Origin: Solirubrobacteraceae bacterium
GTDB taxonomy: Bacteria > Actinomycetota > Thermoleophilia > Solirubrobacterales > Solirubrobacteraceae
Length of the DNA stretch: 8,399 nucleotides
Direction of reading: 5' to 3'
NCBI GenBank assembly: GCA_030149625.1
Contig: JASLHP010000202.1
Coordinates: 1-8,399, forward strand
The translations under genes and the position numbers were made by a program. Under the pieces are notes generated by a model. It was not told the DNA's origin and searched no databases. It saw nothing but the letters and a program-made list of their open reading frames with translations. Shown piece after piece: positions 1 through 7,203 of the stretch (positions are counted from its first letter, which is position 1; the number at the start of each line of letters is the position of its first letter).

Positions 1-1
1 G

Positions 2-820
2 CTCGAGGCGGCCGAGAAGTCGGGCCTCAGCGACGGCGCGCCGCTGCCGGTCTACGCGCACCTGCCGCTGCTGCACGGGCCGGACGGCAAGAAGCTCTCA
101 AAGCGCCACGGCGCCGCCTCAGTGCAGGAGTTGCGCGACGCCGGCTACCTGCCCGAGGCGGTGCGCAACTATCTCGCGCTGCTCGGCTGGGGCGCAGGCG
201 ACGACGCGACCGTGCTCTCTACGGATGAGCTGATCGAGCGCTTCACGCTGGAGCGCGTCAGCCGCAACCCGGCGCGCTTCGACGAGGTCAAGCTGCGCTG
301 GCTCGACGGCCTGTACGTGCGCAAGCTGCCGGTTGGGGAGCTGGCGCGTCGCCTCGAGGCGTTCACCGGCCGCGAGGGTCTCGAGCAGGCGGCGCGCATC
401 AGCCAGGAGAAGATCCAGACGCTCGCCGACTTCATGCCATTGACGGGCGCGCTGCTCGACGGGCCGCGCGAGGACGCGCGGGCGCGTGAGCGCTGGCTCG
501 ACGGGAAAGGCCGCGAGATCCTGATGGAGGTCGGCGAGGCGCTCGCGCACGGCGAGGCGTCCTCGCCGGAACGGGAGCTCGACGAGCCCGCGGTCGAGCG
601 AGCGCTCGCCGGTGTGATCGAGCGCCGCGGCGTCAAGCCGCGCGAGGTCTACCAGCCGCTGCGCGTGGCGCTCACTGGCACGACCGTCTCGCCGGGCATC
701 TTCGAGAGCGTCGTGCTGCTCGGGCGCGAGGAGACGCTGCGGCGGATCGCCGTCGCGTTGGGCGCGAACGGGACGTCGCCGGCGGCGCAAGCGCGCCGCC
801 AGACGCACTCTTCTTCCTAA
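2..820 (+). CDS. gltX: Glutamyl-tRNA synthetase, C-terminal part (5' end outside window)
   Basis: This is the 3' part of a class I aminoacyl-tRNA synthetase that charges tRNA-Glu with glutamate in the cytoplasm. The reading frame is open from base 2, gives 272 codons and ends at TAA 818-820; the start lies upstream of the window. The class I signature KLSKR sits at 92-106, preceded by a typical HLPLLHGPDGK stretch. Next come GluRS-like segments (NYLALLGWG; RFDEVKLRWLDG). The alpha-helical anticodon-binding domain closes with GVKPREVYQPLRVALTG and VSPGIFESVVLLGRE, which are characteristic of the GluRS C terminus. The HIGH motif and Rossmann core are not in the window. The last dozen residues are an Ala/Gln/Ser-rich tail. 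Whether it also misacylates tRNA-Gln cannot be judged from this part. The family call is secure. Confidence 0.96.
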   Translation, partial: LEAAEKSGLSDGAPLPVYAHLPLLHGPDGKKLSKRHGAASVQELRDAGYLPEAVRNYLALLGWGAGDDATVLSTDELIERFTLERVSRNPARFDEVKLRWLDGLYVRKLPVGELARRLEAFTGREGLEQAARISQEKIQTLADFMPLTGALLDGPREDARARERWLDGKGREILMEVGEALAHGEASSPERELDEPAVERALAGVIERRGVKPREVYQPLRVALTGTTVSPGIFESVVLLGREETLRRIAVALGANGTSPAAQARRQTHSSS

Positions 821-826
821 ACATTT

Positions 827-909
827 GCCGGGGGATGCCGATAGGAGGGCATCGTCGGAATCACCGGCCCGCTCGTGGCCGGCGAACCCAAGGAAGGGGT
901 CGAGAAGGC
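827..909 (+). promoter_or_regulatory. Hairpin-rich leader before the HDOD-LuxR gene
   Basis: Between the gltX stop and the chosen ATG there are two perfect inverted repeats: GATGCC (834-839) with GGCATC (848-853) around an 8-nt loop, and CCGGCC (864-869) with GGCCGG (877-882) around a 7-nt loop. A third weaker one, CCC (887-889) with GGG (896-898), would place the AAGGAA of the likely ribosome-binding site in its loop. GCCGG 827-831 could alternatively pair with CCGGC 864-868. This may be a folded 5' leader controlling translation. It matches no riboswitch class I can recall, and in DNA this GC-rich some hairpins arise by chance. Confidence 0.3.
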
Positions 910-2100
910 ATGCAGGCAACCGCCGCAGCAAAGAAGCTGACCGCAGCGAAGCAAGCGCCCGTCGCCAAACGCGGCGCAGCGCAGGCATCGGCGCCCGCCA
1001 AGAGCCTGACCGTCCCCAGCCGTGAGCGCAGCATCCCGATCTCACGCCGCGCCGCTGCGGGCTCCGGCTCGGGTGAGCGCCACCAGAACGAGGGGCACGG
1101 CCGTCGCCTGACGATGGCCTTCGAAGCGCTCGAGGCGTTTCCGGCGCTGGCCGAGTCGCGCGACCGCCTGTTGTCGGTCGTCTCCAAAGACCATGTCGCG
1201 ACCGCCGACGTGGTCGCGGCCGTCGAGTCCGATGTCGCGCTGATCATCGCCGTGCTGCGCCTGTCCAACCGCACGCTCGAAGGGCGCGCGCGCGTCGACA
1301 CCGCGGTCGCGGCCGTCGAGGTGCTGAGCACGAACACGGTGCAGGCGGTCGCCAACCGCATGCGCACGTTCGACTTCTTCGAGCGCGCGAGCGTGTGGGA
1401 CGCGGCCCCGGAGCGTTTTCGCCTGCACGCGCTCGCGACACAGCACGCCGCCGATCGCATCGCGATCGAGGTCGGCTATGAGAACCGCGACCGCCTGACG
1501 GTCACGAGCCTGCTGCACGACGTCGGCAAGCTCGTGCTGTTGCACGCGTATCCCGGCTATCCCTCGCAGGTTCACCGCGGCGCGCGCACGCCCGAGGAGC
1601 GCATCCACCAGGAGCGCCGCGAGCTGGGCGTGGATCACGCGCTCGTGGGAGGCGTGCTGATCCGCCGCTGGGGGCTGCCGGCCTCGCTCGCGACGCCGAT
1701 CGAGCGCCACCACAATCCCGACGTCGAAGGCGAGGCGGCTTTCATCCGCCTCGCGGACATGCTCGCGCACTACGAGCAGGGTGGGCGCGTTTCCCCCAAC
1801 GAGATGATCCACACGGCGCGCAGCGTCGGGCTCGGCCCCGACGAGCTGCGGCGGGTGATGTACGAACTGCCGAGCCCCAGCAGCACCCGCCAGCGCCATG
1901 TCGACCCGTGCCCGCTGTCTGGCAGGGAGCTCGGCGTGCTGCAGCGCCTCGCCGAGGGCAAGGTCTACAAGCAGATCGCCCACGAGCTGACGCTGTCGAC
2001 GAGCACCGTGCGCACCCATCTGCACAACATCTACGGCAAGCTCGGCGCGGTCGATCGTGCACAGGCGGTGCTGATCGCCACCGAGCGCGGCTGGCTCTGA
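910..2100 (+). CDS. HDOD domain-LuxR-type HTH fusion regulator
   Basis: This 396-residue protein looks like a one-component transcription regulator. Residues 1-65 are low-complexity, rich in Ala, Lys, Arg and Ser, and probably disordered. Residues about 70-310 resemble an HDOD domain (HD-related output domain), with LLHDVGKLVL (His203-Asp204) and the later helix HALVGGVLIRRWGLPASL followed by ERHHNP (His267-His268), all typical of the family. Residues 335-396 form a LuxR/GerE-type helix-turn-helix: PLSGRELGVLQRLAEGK, then KQIAHELTLSTSTVRTHLHN and YGKLGAVDRAQAVL. HDOD domains mostly act as signalling or scaffold modules, and the ligand here is unknown. HD and HH residues are present, so hydrolase activity cannot be excluded. 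ATG 910 is preferred because AGGAAGGGG lies at 891-899 and the leader hairpins end before it. An in-frame ATG at 835 would add 25 Arg-rich residues of poor quality. The target genes are unknown. Confidence 0.85.
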   Translation: MQATAAAKKLTAAKQAPVAKRGAAQASAPAKSLTVPSRERSIPISRRAAAGSGSGERHQNEGHGRRLTMAFEALEAFPALAESRDRLLSVVSKDHVATADVVAAVESDVALIIAVLRLSNRTLEGRARVDTAVAAVEVLSTNTVQAVANRMRTFDFFERASVWDAAPERFRLHALATQHAADRIAIEVGYENRDRLTVTSLLHDVGKLVLLHAYPGYPSQVHRGARTPEERIHQERRELGVDHALVGGVLIRRWGLPASLATPIERHHNPDVEGEAAFIRLADMLAHYEQGGRVSPNEMIHTARSVGLGPDELRRVMYELPSPSSTRQRHVDPCPLSGRELGVLQRLAEGKVYKQIAHELTLSTSTVRTHLHNIYGKLGAVDRAQAVLIATERGWL

Positions 2101-2123
2101 CACGCCCAGCACGCGCCGCGGCT

Positions 2124-2179
2124 CTGCGTCCTCGATCGCCCGTGTGCGAGGCACACTTCGCTCGCTGCGTCCTTGATCG
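2124..2179 (+). repeat. Imperfect 15-bp direct repeat, 41-bp offset
   Basis: CTGCGTCCTCGATCG (2124-2138) recurs as CTGCGTCCTTGATCG (2165-2179), with one mismatch. The starts are 41 bp apart, close to four helical turns, so both copies would present the same DNA face. The pair flanks the 2142-2156 hairpin and lies upstream of the Rrf2-gene promoter. It could be a paired regulator site, for the LuxR-type protein just upstream or another factor, or a chance duplication. Confidence 0.35.
2142..2156 (+). terminator. Short hairpin after the HDOD-LuxR gene, possible terminator
   Basis: GTGTGC (2142-2147) and GCACAC (2151-2156) form a perfect 6-bp stem with a GAG loop, 41 nt after the TGA of the HDOD-LuxR gene. 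Only TT follows, not a U-run, so it would be a weak or factor-assisted terminator at best. It could equally be an operator. Confidence 0.3.
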
Positions 2180-2187
2180 GCTTGCCT

Positions 2188-2205
2188 ACCGACCGTGTCG
2201 GTCGG
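2188..2205 (+). promoter_or_regulatory. Perfect palindrome overlapping the -35 region of the Rrf2 gene
   Basis: CCGACCG (2189-2195), TGT, CGGTCGG (2199-2205) is a perfect 7+3+7 inverted repeat. A second register also pairs: ACCGAC (2188-2193) with GTCGGT (2197-2202). It ends 8 bp before the putative -10 hexamer (2214-2219), so a bound protein would cover the -35 and spacer region. Rrf2 regulators bind dyad sites and commonly repress their own gene, so this is the best candidate for the autorepression operator. The sequence does not match the AT-rich CymR box of Bacillus, which is not surprising at this GC content. Confidence 0.5.
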
Positions 2206-2213
2206 CCATTGCG

Positions 2214-2219
2214 TAGCAT
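2214..2219 (+). promoter_or_regulatory. Putative -10 hexamer (TAGCAT) for the Rrf2 gene, leaderless
   Basis: TAGCAT fits TANNNT. The GTG start at 2226 begins 7 nt after its last base, where transcription would start, and there is no Shine-Dalgarno. A leaderless mRNA is implied. No good -35 is visible. Confidence 0.5.
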
Positions 2220-2225
2220 CGCCGT

Positions 2226-2618
2226 GTGATCTCGATCACGAGCAAGTCCCCGTACGCGGTGCTCGCGCTCGCGGAGCTCGCGCGCAGCGGCGACCAGGCG
2301 CCGGTGCCGATCGGTGAGCTGGCGCGCAGGCGCGACGTGCCGGTGCAGTTCCTCGAGCAGCTGTTCGCGGTGCTGCGGCGGGGAGGGGTGATCAGCTCCC
2401 AGCGCGGCGTAAAGGGCGGCTACCGCTTCGCGCGCAAGCCGGCGACGATCACGGTGCTGGAGGTCGTGGAGCTGCTCGACGGGCCGCTGGGCCGCGACGC
2501 CGAGGGCGTGTTCGCGGACGCTGCGGCGGCGGCGCGCAACGTGCTCGCGCAGACGACGATCGCGGACGTGCTCGAGCGCGAGATGCGCGATGCGGGCGCG
2601 AGCATGTACCACATCTGA
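2226..2618 (+). CDS. Rrf2-family regulator, CymR-like (cysteine metabolism)
   Basis: This 130-residue protein is a complete Rrf2-family winged-helix regulator. Residues 4-20 match the family N terminus (SKSPYAVLALAELA). Residues 28-50 hold the helix-turn-helix (PIGELARRRDVPVQFLEQLF), and RGVKGGY (60-66) is the signature wing. The ITVLEVVELLDGPLG segment that follows is also typical. There is no cysteine at all, so the three-Cys Fe-S site of IscR/NsrR relatives is absent, as in Bacillus CymR. The protein ends in Ser-Met-Tyr-His-Ile. CymR, as I recall it, ends in Tyr-Met-Phe-Tyr-Ile and works as a repressor complex with CysK. The cysK gene starts 48 bp downstream and cysE follows, which fits a cysteine-supply regulator. 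GTG 2226 is the only start that keeps the full Rrf2 N terminus. The family is certain; the CymR-like role is inference. Confidence 0.93.
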   Translation: MISITSKSPYAVLALAELARSGDQAPVPIGELARRRDVPVQFLEQLFAVLRRGGVISSQRGVKGGYRFARKPATITVLEVVELLDGPLGRDAEGVFADAAAAARNVLAQTTIADVLEREMRDAGASMYHI

Positions 2619-2620
2619 GC

Positions 2621-2640
2621 CAGCGCTCGGTGCCGCGCTG
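2621..2640 (+). promoter_or_regulatory. Inverted repeat upstream of cysK
   Basis: CAGCGC (2621-2626) and GCGCTG (2635-2640) form a perfect 6-bp dyad with an 8-bp spacer. It lies directly after the Rrf2 stop and 11 bp before the putative cysK -10, over the expected -35 region. It could be an operator or a weak transcript-end hairpin. It does not share an obvious core with the 2188-2205 palindrome. Confidence 0.3.
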
Positions 2641-2651
2641 CGCGGCTGCAC

Positions 2652-2657
2652 TATTGT
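2652..2657 (+). promoter_or_regulatory. Putative -10 hexamer (TATTGT) for cysK
   Basis: TATTGT fits TANNNT and lies 9 nt before ATG 2667, with no Shine-Dalgarno between them. This gives a leaderless or nearly leaderless cysK mRNA, so cysK may have its own promoter besides any read-through from the Rrf2 gene. Confidence 0.42.
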
Positions 2658-2666
2658 CGTGACCTG

Positions 2667-3614
2667 ATGTCAGGAATCCCGATCAACATTGCGGAATTGG
2701 TCGGCGAGACGCCGCTGGTGGGAATCCCGCGGATGCTCGAGGGCACGCCGGCGGCGGAGCACGGCGTCGAGCTGTTCGCCAAGCTCGAGGCGTTCAACCC
2801 GGGCGGCAGCGTCAAGGACCGCATCGGCGTGGCGATGATCGAGGCGGCCGAGACGGAGGGCAGGATCGAGCCGGGCCGCACGACGATCGTGGAGGCGACT
2901 AGCGGCAACACCGGCATCGCGCTGGCGTTCGTGTGCGCGGCGAAGGGCTATGAGCTGGTGCTGACGCTGCCACAGGGCATGAGCCGCGAGCGCGAGAGCC
3001 TCCTGCGGCTGTACGGCGCGCGCGTGCAGATCACGGAGTCGCTGGGGGGGATGGGCGAGGCGGTGGCCGCGGCGCGCGCGATGGCGCGCGCCGCGGACGT
3101 GTTTCTCCCCGACCAGTTCTCCAACCCGGCGAACCCGGAGGCGCACCGGCGCACGACCGGCCCAGAGATCGCACGCGCGCTGGACGGCCGCGTCGACGTG
3201 CTCGTGGCGGGCGTGGGCACGGGGGGGACGATCACGGGCGTGGGCGAGTACCTGCGCGAGCGCGCCAACCCGCGGCTGCGCGTGGTGGCGGTAGAGCCGC
3301 GCGGCTCCGCGGTTCTCTCCGGTGGCGCGCCGGGACCGCACCGCATCCAGGGCATCGGCGCGGGCTTCGTGCCGCCCGTGCTCAACCGCGAGCTGATCGA
3401 CGAGGTGATCGCGGTGAGCGACGACGAGGCGATCGAGGCCGCGTGGTCGTGCGCGAAACGCGTGGGGTTGCTCGCGGGGATCTCGTGCGGCGCCGCGCTG
3501 TGCGCCGGCCTGCAGGTCGCCCAGCGTCCCGAGTCCAAGGGGCAGAGGATCGTCGTGATGATGCCCGACTCCGGCGAGCGCTACGTCTCGCAGGCGTTCT
3601 TCGACCCGAGCTAG
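2667..3614 (+). CDS. cysK: Cysteine synthase A (O-acetylserine sulfhydrylase)
   Basis: This 315-residue fold-type II PLP enzyme makes L-cysteine from O-acetylserine and sulfide in the cytoplasm. Lys50 in NPGGSVKDRI is the Schiff-base lysine. TSGNTG (78-83) is the substrate-binding Asn loop, and GTGGT (184-188) binds the PLP phosphate. IQGIGAGFVP (227-236) is the CysK signature, and PDSGERY (300-306) closes the core. In GISCGAA (271-277) the first Ser, expected to contact the PLP ring nitrogen, is kept, while the next residue is Cys instead of the usual Ser. Length is normal (about 310-325). It has an Rrf2 regulator 48 bp upstream and cysE downstream, so enzyme, substrate supplier and regulator are neighbours. 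In Bacillus CysK also acts as corepressor partner of CymR; the same is proposed here. CysM (thiosulfate or O-phosphoserine types) is a less likely reading. Confidence 0.95.
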   Translation: MSGIPINIAELVGETPLVGIPRMLEGTPAAEHGVELFAKLEAFNPGGSVKDRIGVAMIEAAETEGRIEPGRTTIVEATSGNTGIALAFVCAAKGYELVLTLPQGMSRERESLLRLYGARVQITESLGGMGEAVAAARAMARAADVFLPDQFSNPANPEAHRRTTGPEIARALDGRVDVLVAGVGTGGTITGVGEYLRERANPRLRVVAVEPRGSAVLSGGAPGPHRIQGIGAGFVPPVLNRELIDEVIAVSDDEAIEAAWSCAKRVGLLAGISCGAALCAGLQVAQRPESKGQRIVVMMPDSGERYVSQAFFDPS

Positions 3615-3661
3615 AGACTGCGCCTACGCGCCGGTCAGCGACGCGTGGCGCGCGAGCCCGG

Positions 3662-3730
3662 CGGTGTCAGGGCGCCGACGTCGGCGATCGCCGACGGCGC
3701 CGCCGCTCGAGACGACACCGGCTCGGTGTC
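3662..3730 (+). promoter_or_regulatory. Mutually exclusive hairpins downstream of cysK
   Basis: CGGTGTC occurs at 3662-3668 and again at 3724-3730. GACACCG (3714-3720) is complementary to both. Pairing with the second copy gives a compact 7-bp hairpin with a GCT loop. Pairing with the first encloses another strong hairpin, GGCGCCG (3671-3677) with CGGCGCC (3695-3701), which has the inner palindrome TCGGCGATCGCCGA (3681-3694). No U-run follows. It may end the cysK transcript or act as a switching leader for cysE. Confidence 0.4.
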
Positions 3731-3887
3731 AAGTCCCGATACTCGACCTCGAATTTGTCGAAGCGGCAGTTGAAGCATCCCCAGCGACAGGGGCCCCTCG
3801 GCGAGCACCCATGCTTCTCCTATACGCGCGGAACGCTCCGATTGTGACCCGGACGAGCTCTCGCTCAGTCGCCCCCGCGACAATCAG

Positions 3888-3901
3888 GTTGCGCGGGCAA
3901 C
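3888..3901 (+). promoter_or_regulatory. Inverted repeat upstream of cysE
   Basis: GTTGC (3888-3892), GCGG, GCAAC (3897-3901) is a perfect 5-bp dyad ending 19 bp before the putative cysE -10 hexamer. It covers about -45 to -32 if transcription begins at the ATG, so it could be an operator or activator site. It is short, and the support is only positional. Confidence 0.25.
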
Positions 3902-3920
3902 TATTCGCCACCTCGAGCGC

Positions 3921-3926
3921 TACGCT
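3921..3926 (+). promoter_or_regulatory. Putative -10 hexamer (TACGCT) for cysE, leaderless
   Basis: TACGCT fits TANNNT. The A of ATG 3933 lies 7 nt after its last base, the usual distance to a transcription start, and there is no Shine-Dalgarno. A leaderless cysE mRNA is implied. Confidence 0.42.
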
Positions 3927-3932
3927 GTTGCG

Positions 3933-4673
3933 ATGGCCGGTTTCGGCAGGCTCGCAGGAGTGGCCAAGGAGGTGCGGCGCGACGTGCTGGCGGCGCGCGA
4001 CCGCGATCCGGCGGCGCGCGGCGTCTCGCCGGCGGAGATCCTCGCGACGTGGCCCGGCATCCACGCACTGCTCGCCTATCGCGTCGCGCACGCGCTGGCG
4101 CTGGCGGGCGTACCGATCGTGCCGCGCCTGATCGCGATGGCGACGCGCACGCTGACCGGCATCGAGATCCATCCCTCGGCGCGCATTGGCCGTGGGCTGT
4201 TCATCGACCACGGCGCCGGCGTCGTGATCGGCGAGACGGCGGACATCGGCAACGACGTGACGCTCTACCAGGGCGTGACGCTCGGTGGCACCGGCTTCGC
4301 GACCGGCAAGCGCCACCCGACCGTGCAGGACAACGTCACGATCGGCTCCGGCGCGAAGCTGCTCGGGCCGATCACGATCGGCCACGGCGCGAAGATCGGC
4401 GCCAACAGCGTCGTGATCACCGATGTGCCTCCGAACTCGACGGTCGTCGGCAACCCTGGGCACCCTGTGCGGGTCGACGGCCGCCGCGTCGAGGGTCCGG
4501 ACGCCGACTGGATCCACCTGCCCGACCCGATCGCGGAGGCGATGCAGGCGCTCTCGAGTCGCGTCGCGTCGTTGGAACGCCAGCTTGCCGAAGTCTCCGA
4601 CGGTGCGGCTCAGCCGGTGGCCGAGCTCAGACCGCTGCGGACGGTCAGGGGACCCAACCCCGCCGGGGGTTAG
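3933..4673 (+). CDS. cysE: Serine O-acetyltransferase
   Basis: This 246-residue enzyme transfers acetyl from acetyl-CoA to L-serine, giving O-acetylserine, the CysK substrate. An N-terminal helical part (1-75, with the WPGIHALLAYRVAH serine acetyltransferase segment) precedes a left-handed beta-helix of hexapeptide repeats (about 76-190). His93 in FIDHGAG matches E. coli catalytic His158. Glu78 in IEIHP replaces the Asp of the E. coli dyad, and His128 in KRHPT matches His193. QGVTLGGTG (113-121) and GAKIGANSVV are also typical. A tail follows: residues 205-230 look like a short coiled coil (AEAMQALSSRVASLERQLAE), then a Pro/Gly-rich end, GPNPAGG. The C-terminal isoleucine that E. coli CysE inserts into CysK is absent. 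Start ATG 3933 is supported by the -10 spacing and the complete N-terminal domain. Function is secure. Confidence 0.94.
   Translation: MAGFGRLAGVAKEVRRDVLAARDRDPAARGVSPAEILATWPGIHALLAYRVAHALALAGVPIVPRLIAMATRTLTGIEIHPSARIGRGLFIDHGAGVVIGETADIGNDVTLYQGVTLGGTGFATGKRHPTVQDNVTIGSGAKLLGPITIGHGAKIGANSVVITDVPPNSTVVGNPGHPVRVDGRRVEGPDADWIHLPDPIAEAMQALSSRVASLERQLAEVSDGAAQPVAELRPLRTVRGPNPAGG
4656..4671 (+). terminator. GC-rich hairpin at the cysE stop codon
   Basis: AACCCC (4656-4661) and GGGGTT (4666-4671) form a 6-bp stem with a GCCG tetraloop, overlapping the TAG stop (4671-4673). No U-run follows. CCGGC (4677-4681) and GCCGG (4684-4688) form a second dyad right after it. It could mark the end of the cysE transcript, but it is weak as an intrinsic terminator. 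Confidence 0.3.
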
Positions 4674-4711
4674 CGGCCGGCGAGCCGGTGCTTGCCGTAC
4701 GAGCGCGCATC

Positions 4712-4717
4712 TATGCT
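4712..4717 (+). promoter_or_regulatory. Putative -10 hexamer (TATGCT) for pcrA
   Basis: TATGCT fits TANNNT and lies 8 nt before ATG 4726. There is no Shine-Dalgarno, so a leaderless or nearly leaderless transcript is likely. TTGCCG (4692-4697) resembles a -35 but sits only 14 bp upstream, which is too close to be convincing. Confidence 0.42.
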
Positions 4718-4725
4718 GGGCTCGG

Positions 4726-7161
<2,436 letters not shown>

Positions 7162-7190
7162 GCAATCGGTTTTCATCGAGCGCGAACGCA

Positions 7191-7196
7191 TAGCAT
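7191..7196 (+). promoter_or_regulatory. Putative -10 hexamer (TAGCAT) for folD
   Basis: TAGCAT is the same hexamer as the one before the Rrf2 gene. ATG 7204 begins 8 nt after its last base. Only AGAGA (7198-7202) lies between, too close to the start to be a good Shine-Dalgarno. The gap from pcrA is 42 bp, so folD may also be reached by read-through. Confidence 0.45.
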
Positions 7197-7203
7197 CAGA
7201 GAC

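Larger units (their letters stand above)
3615..3932 (+). other. 318-bp gap between cysK and cysE without a convincing gene
   Basis: I see no coding region with believable codon use or family similarity, and no tRNA (no GGTTCRA-type T-loop on either strand). It contains the inverted repeats listed separately (3662-3730, 3888-3901), a locally less GC-rich stretch around 3730-3770, and a TACGCT -10 candidate just before cysE. The length is large for this compact window, where other gaps are 42-125 bp, so a regulatory leader or small RNA is possible. Confidence 0.5.

Noticed and set aside
835..909. Earlier ATG (835) for the HDOD-LuxR gene
   Set aside because: The 25 extra residues are Arg/Gly-rich, the ATG falls inside a perfect hairpin, and a good purine-rich site precedes ATG 910.
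825..1025. Small + strand open frame of 66 codons overlapping the start of the HDOD-LuxR gene
   Set aside because: It overlaps the regulator in another frame, starts with TTG without a ribosome-binding site and has an Arg/Ser-rich product.
1042..2154. Long - strand open frame opposite the HDOD-LuxR gene
   Set aside because: The + strand frame has two recognisable domains. The antisense product is compositionally biased and resembles nothing.
3615..3932. tRNA or known riboswitch in the cysK-cysE gap
   Set aside because: No T-loop consensus on either strand and no recognised SAM, cobalamin, T-box or other class motif; only unclassified inverted repeats are visible.
3664..4131. + strand open frame running from the cysK-cysE gap into cysE
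   Set aside because: It overlaps the cysE N terminus in another frame and encodes an Arg/Ser-rich product without a plausible start site.
4423..4725. N-terminal extension of pcrA to an in-frame ATG at 4423
   Set aside because: It would overlap cysE by 250 bp, encodes Arg/Ser-rich sequence without helicase similarity, and ignores the TATGCT at 4712 and the normal PcrA start at 4726.
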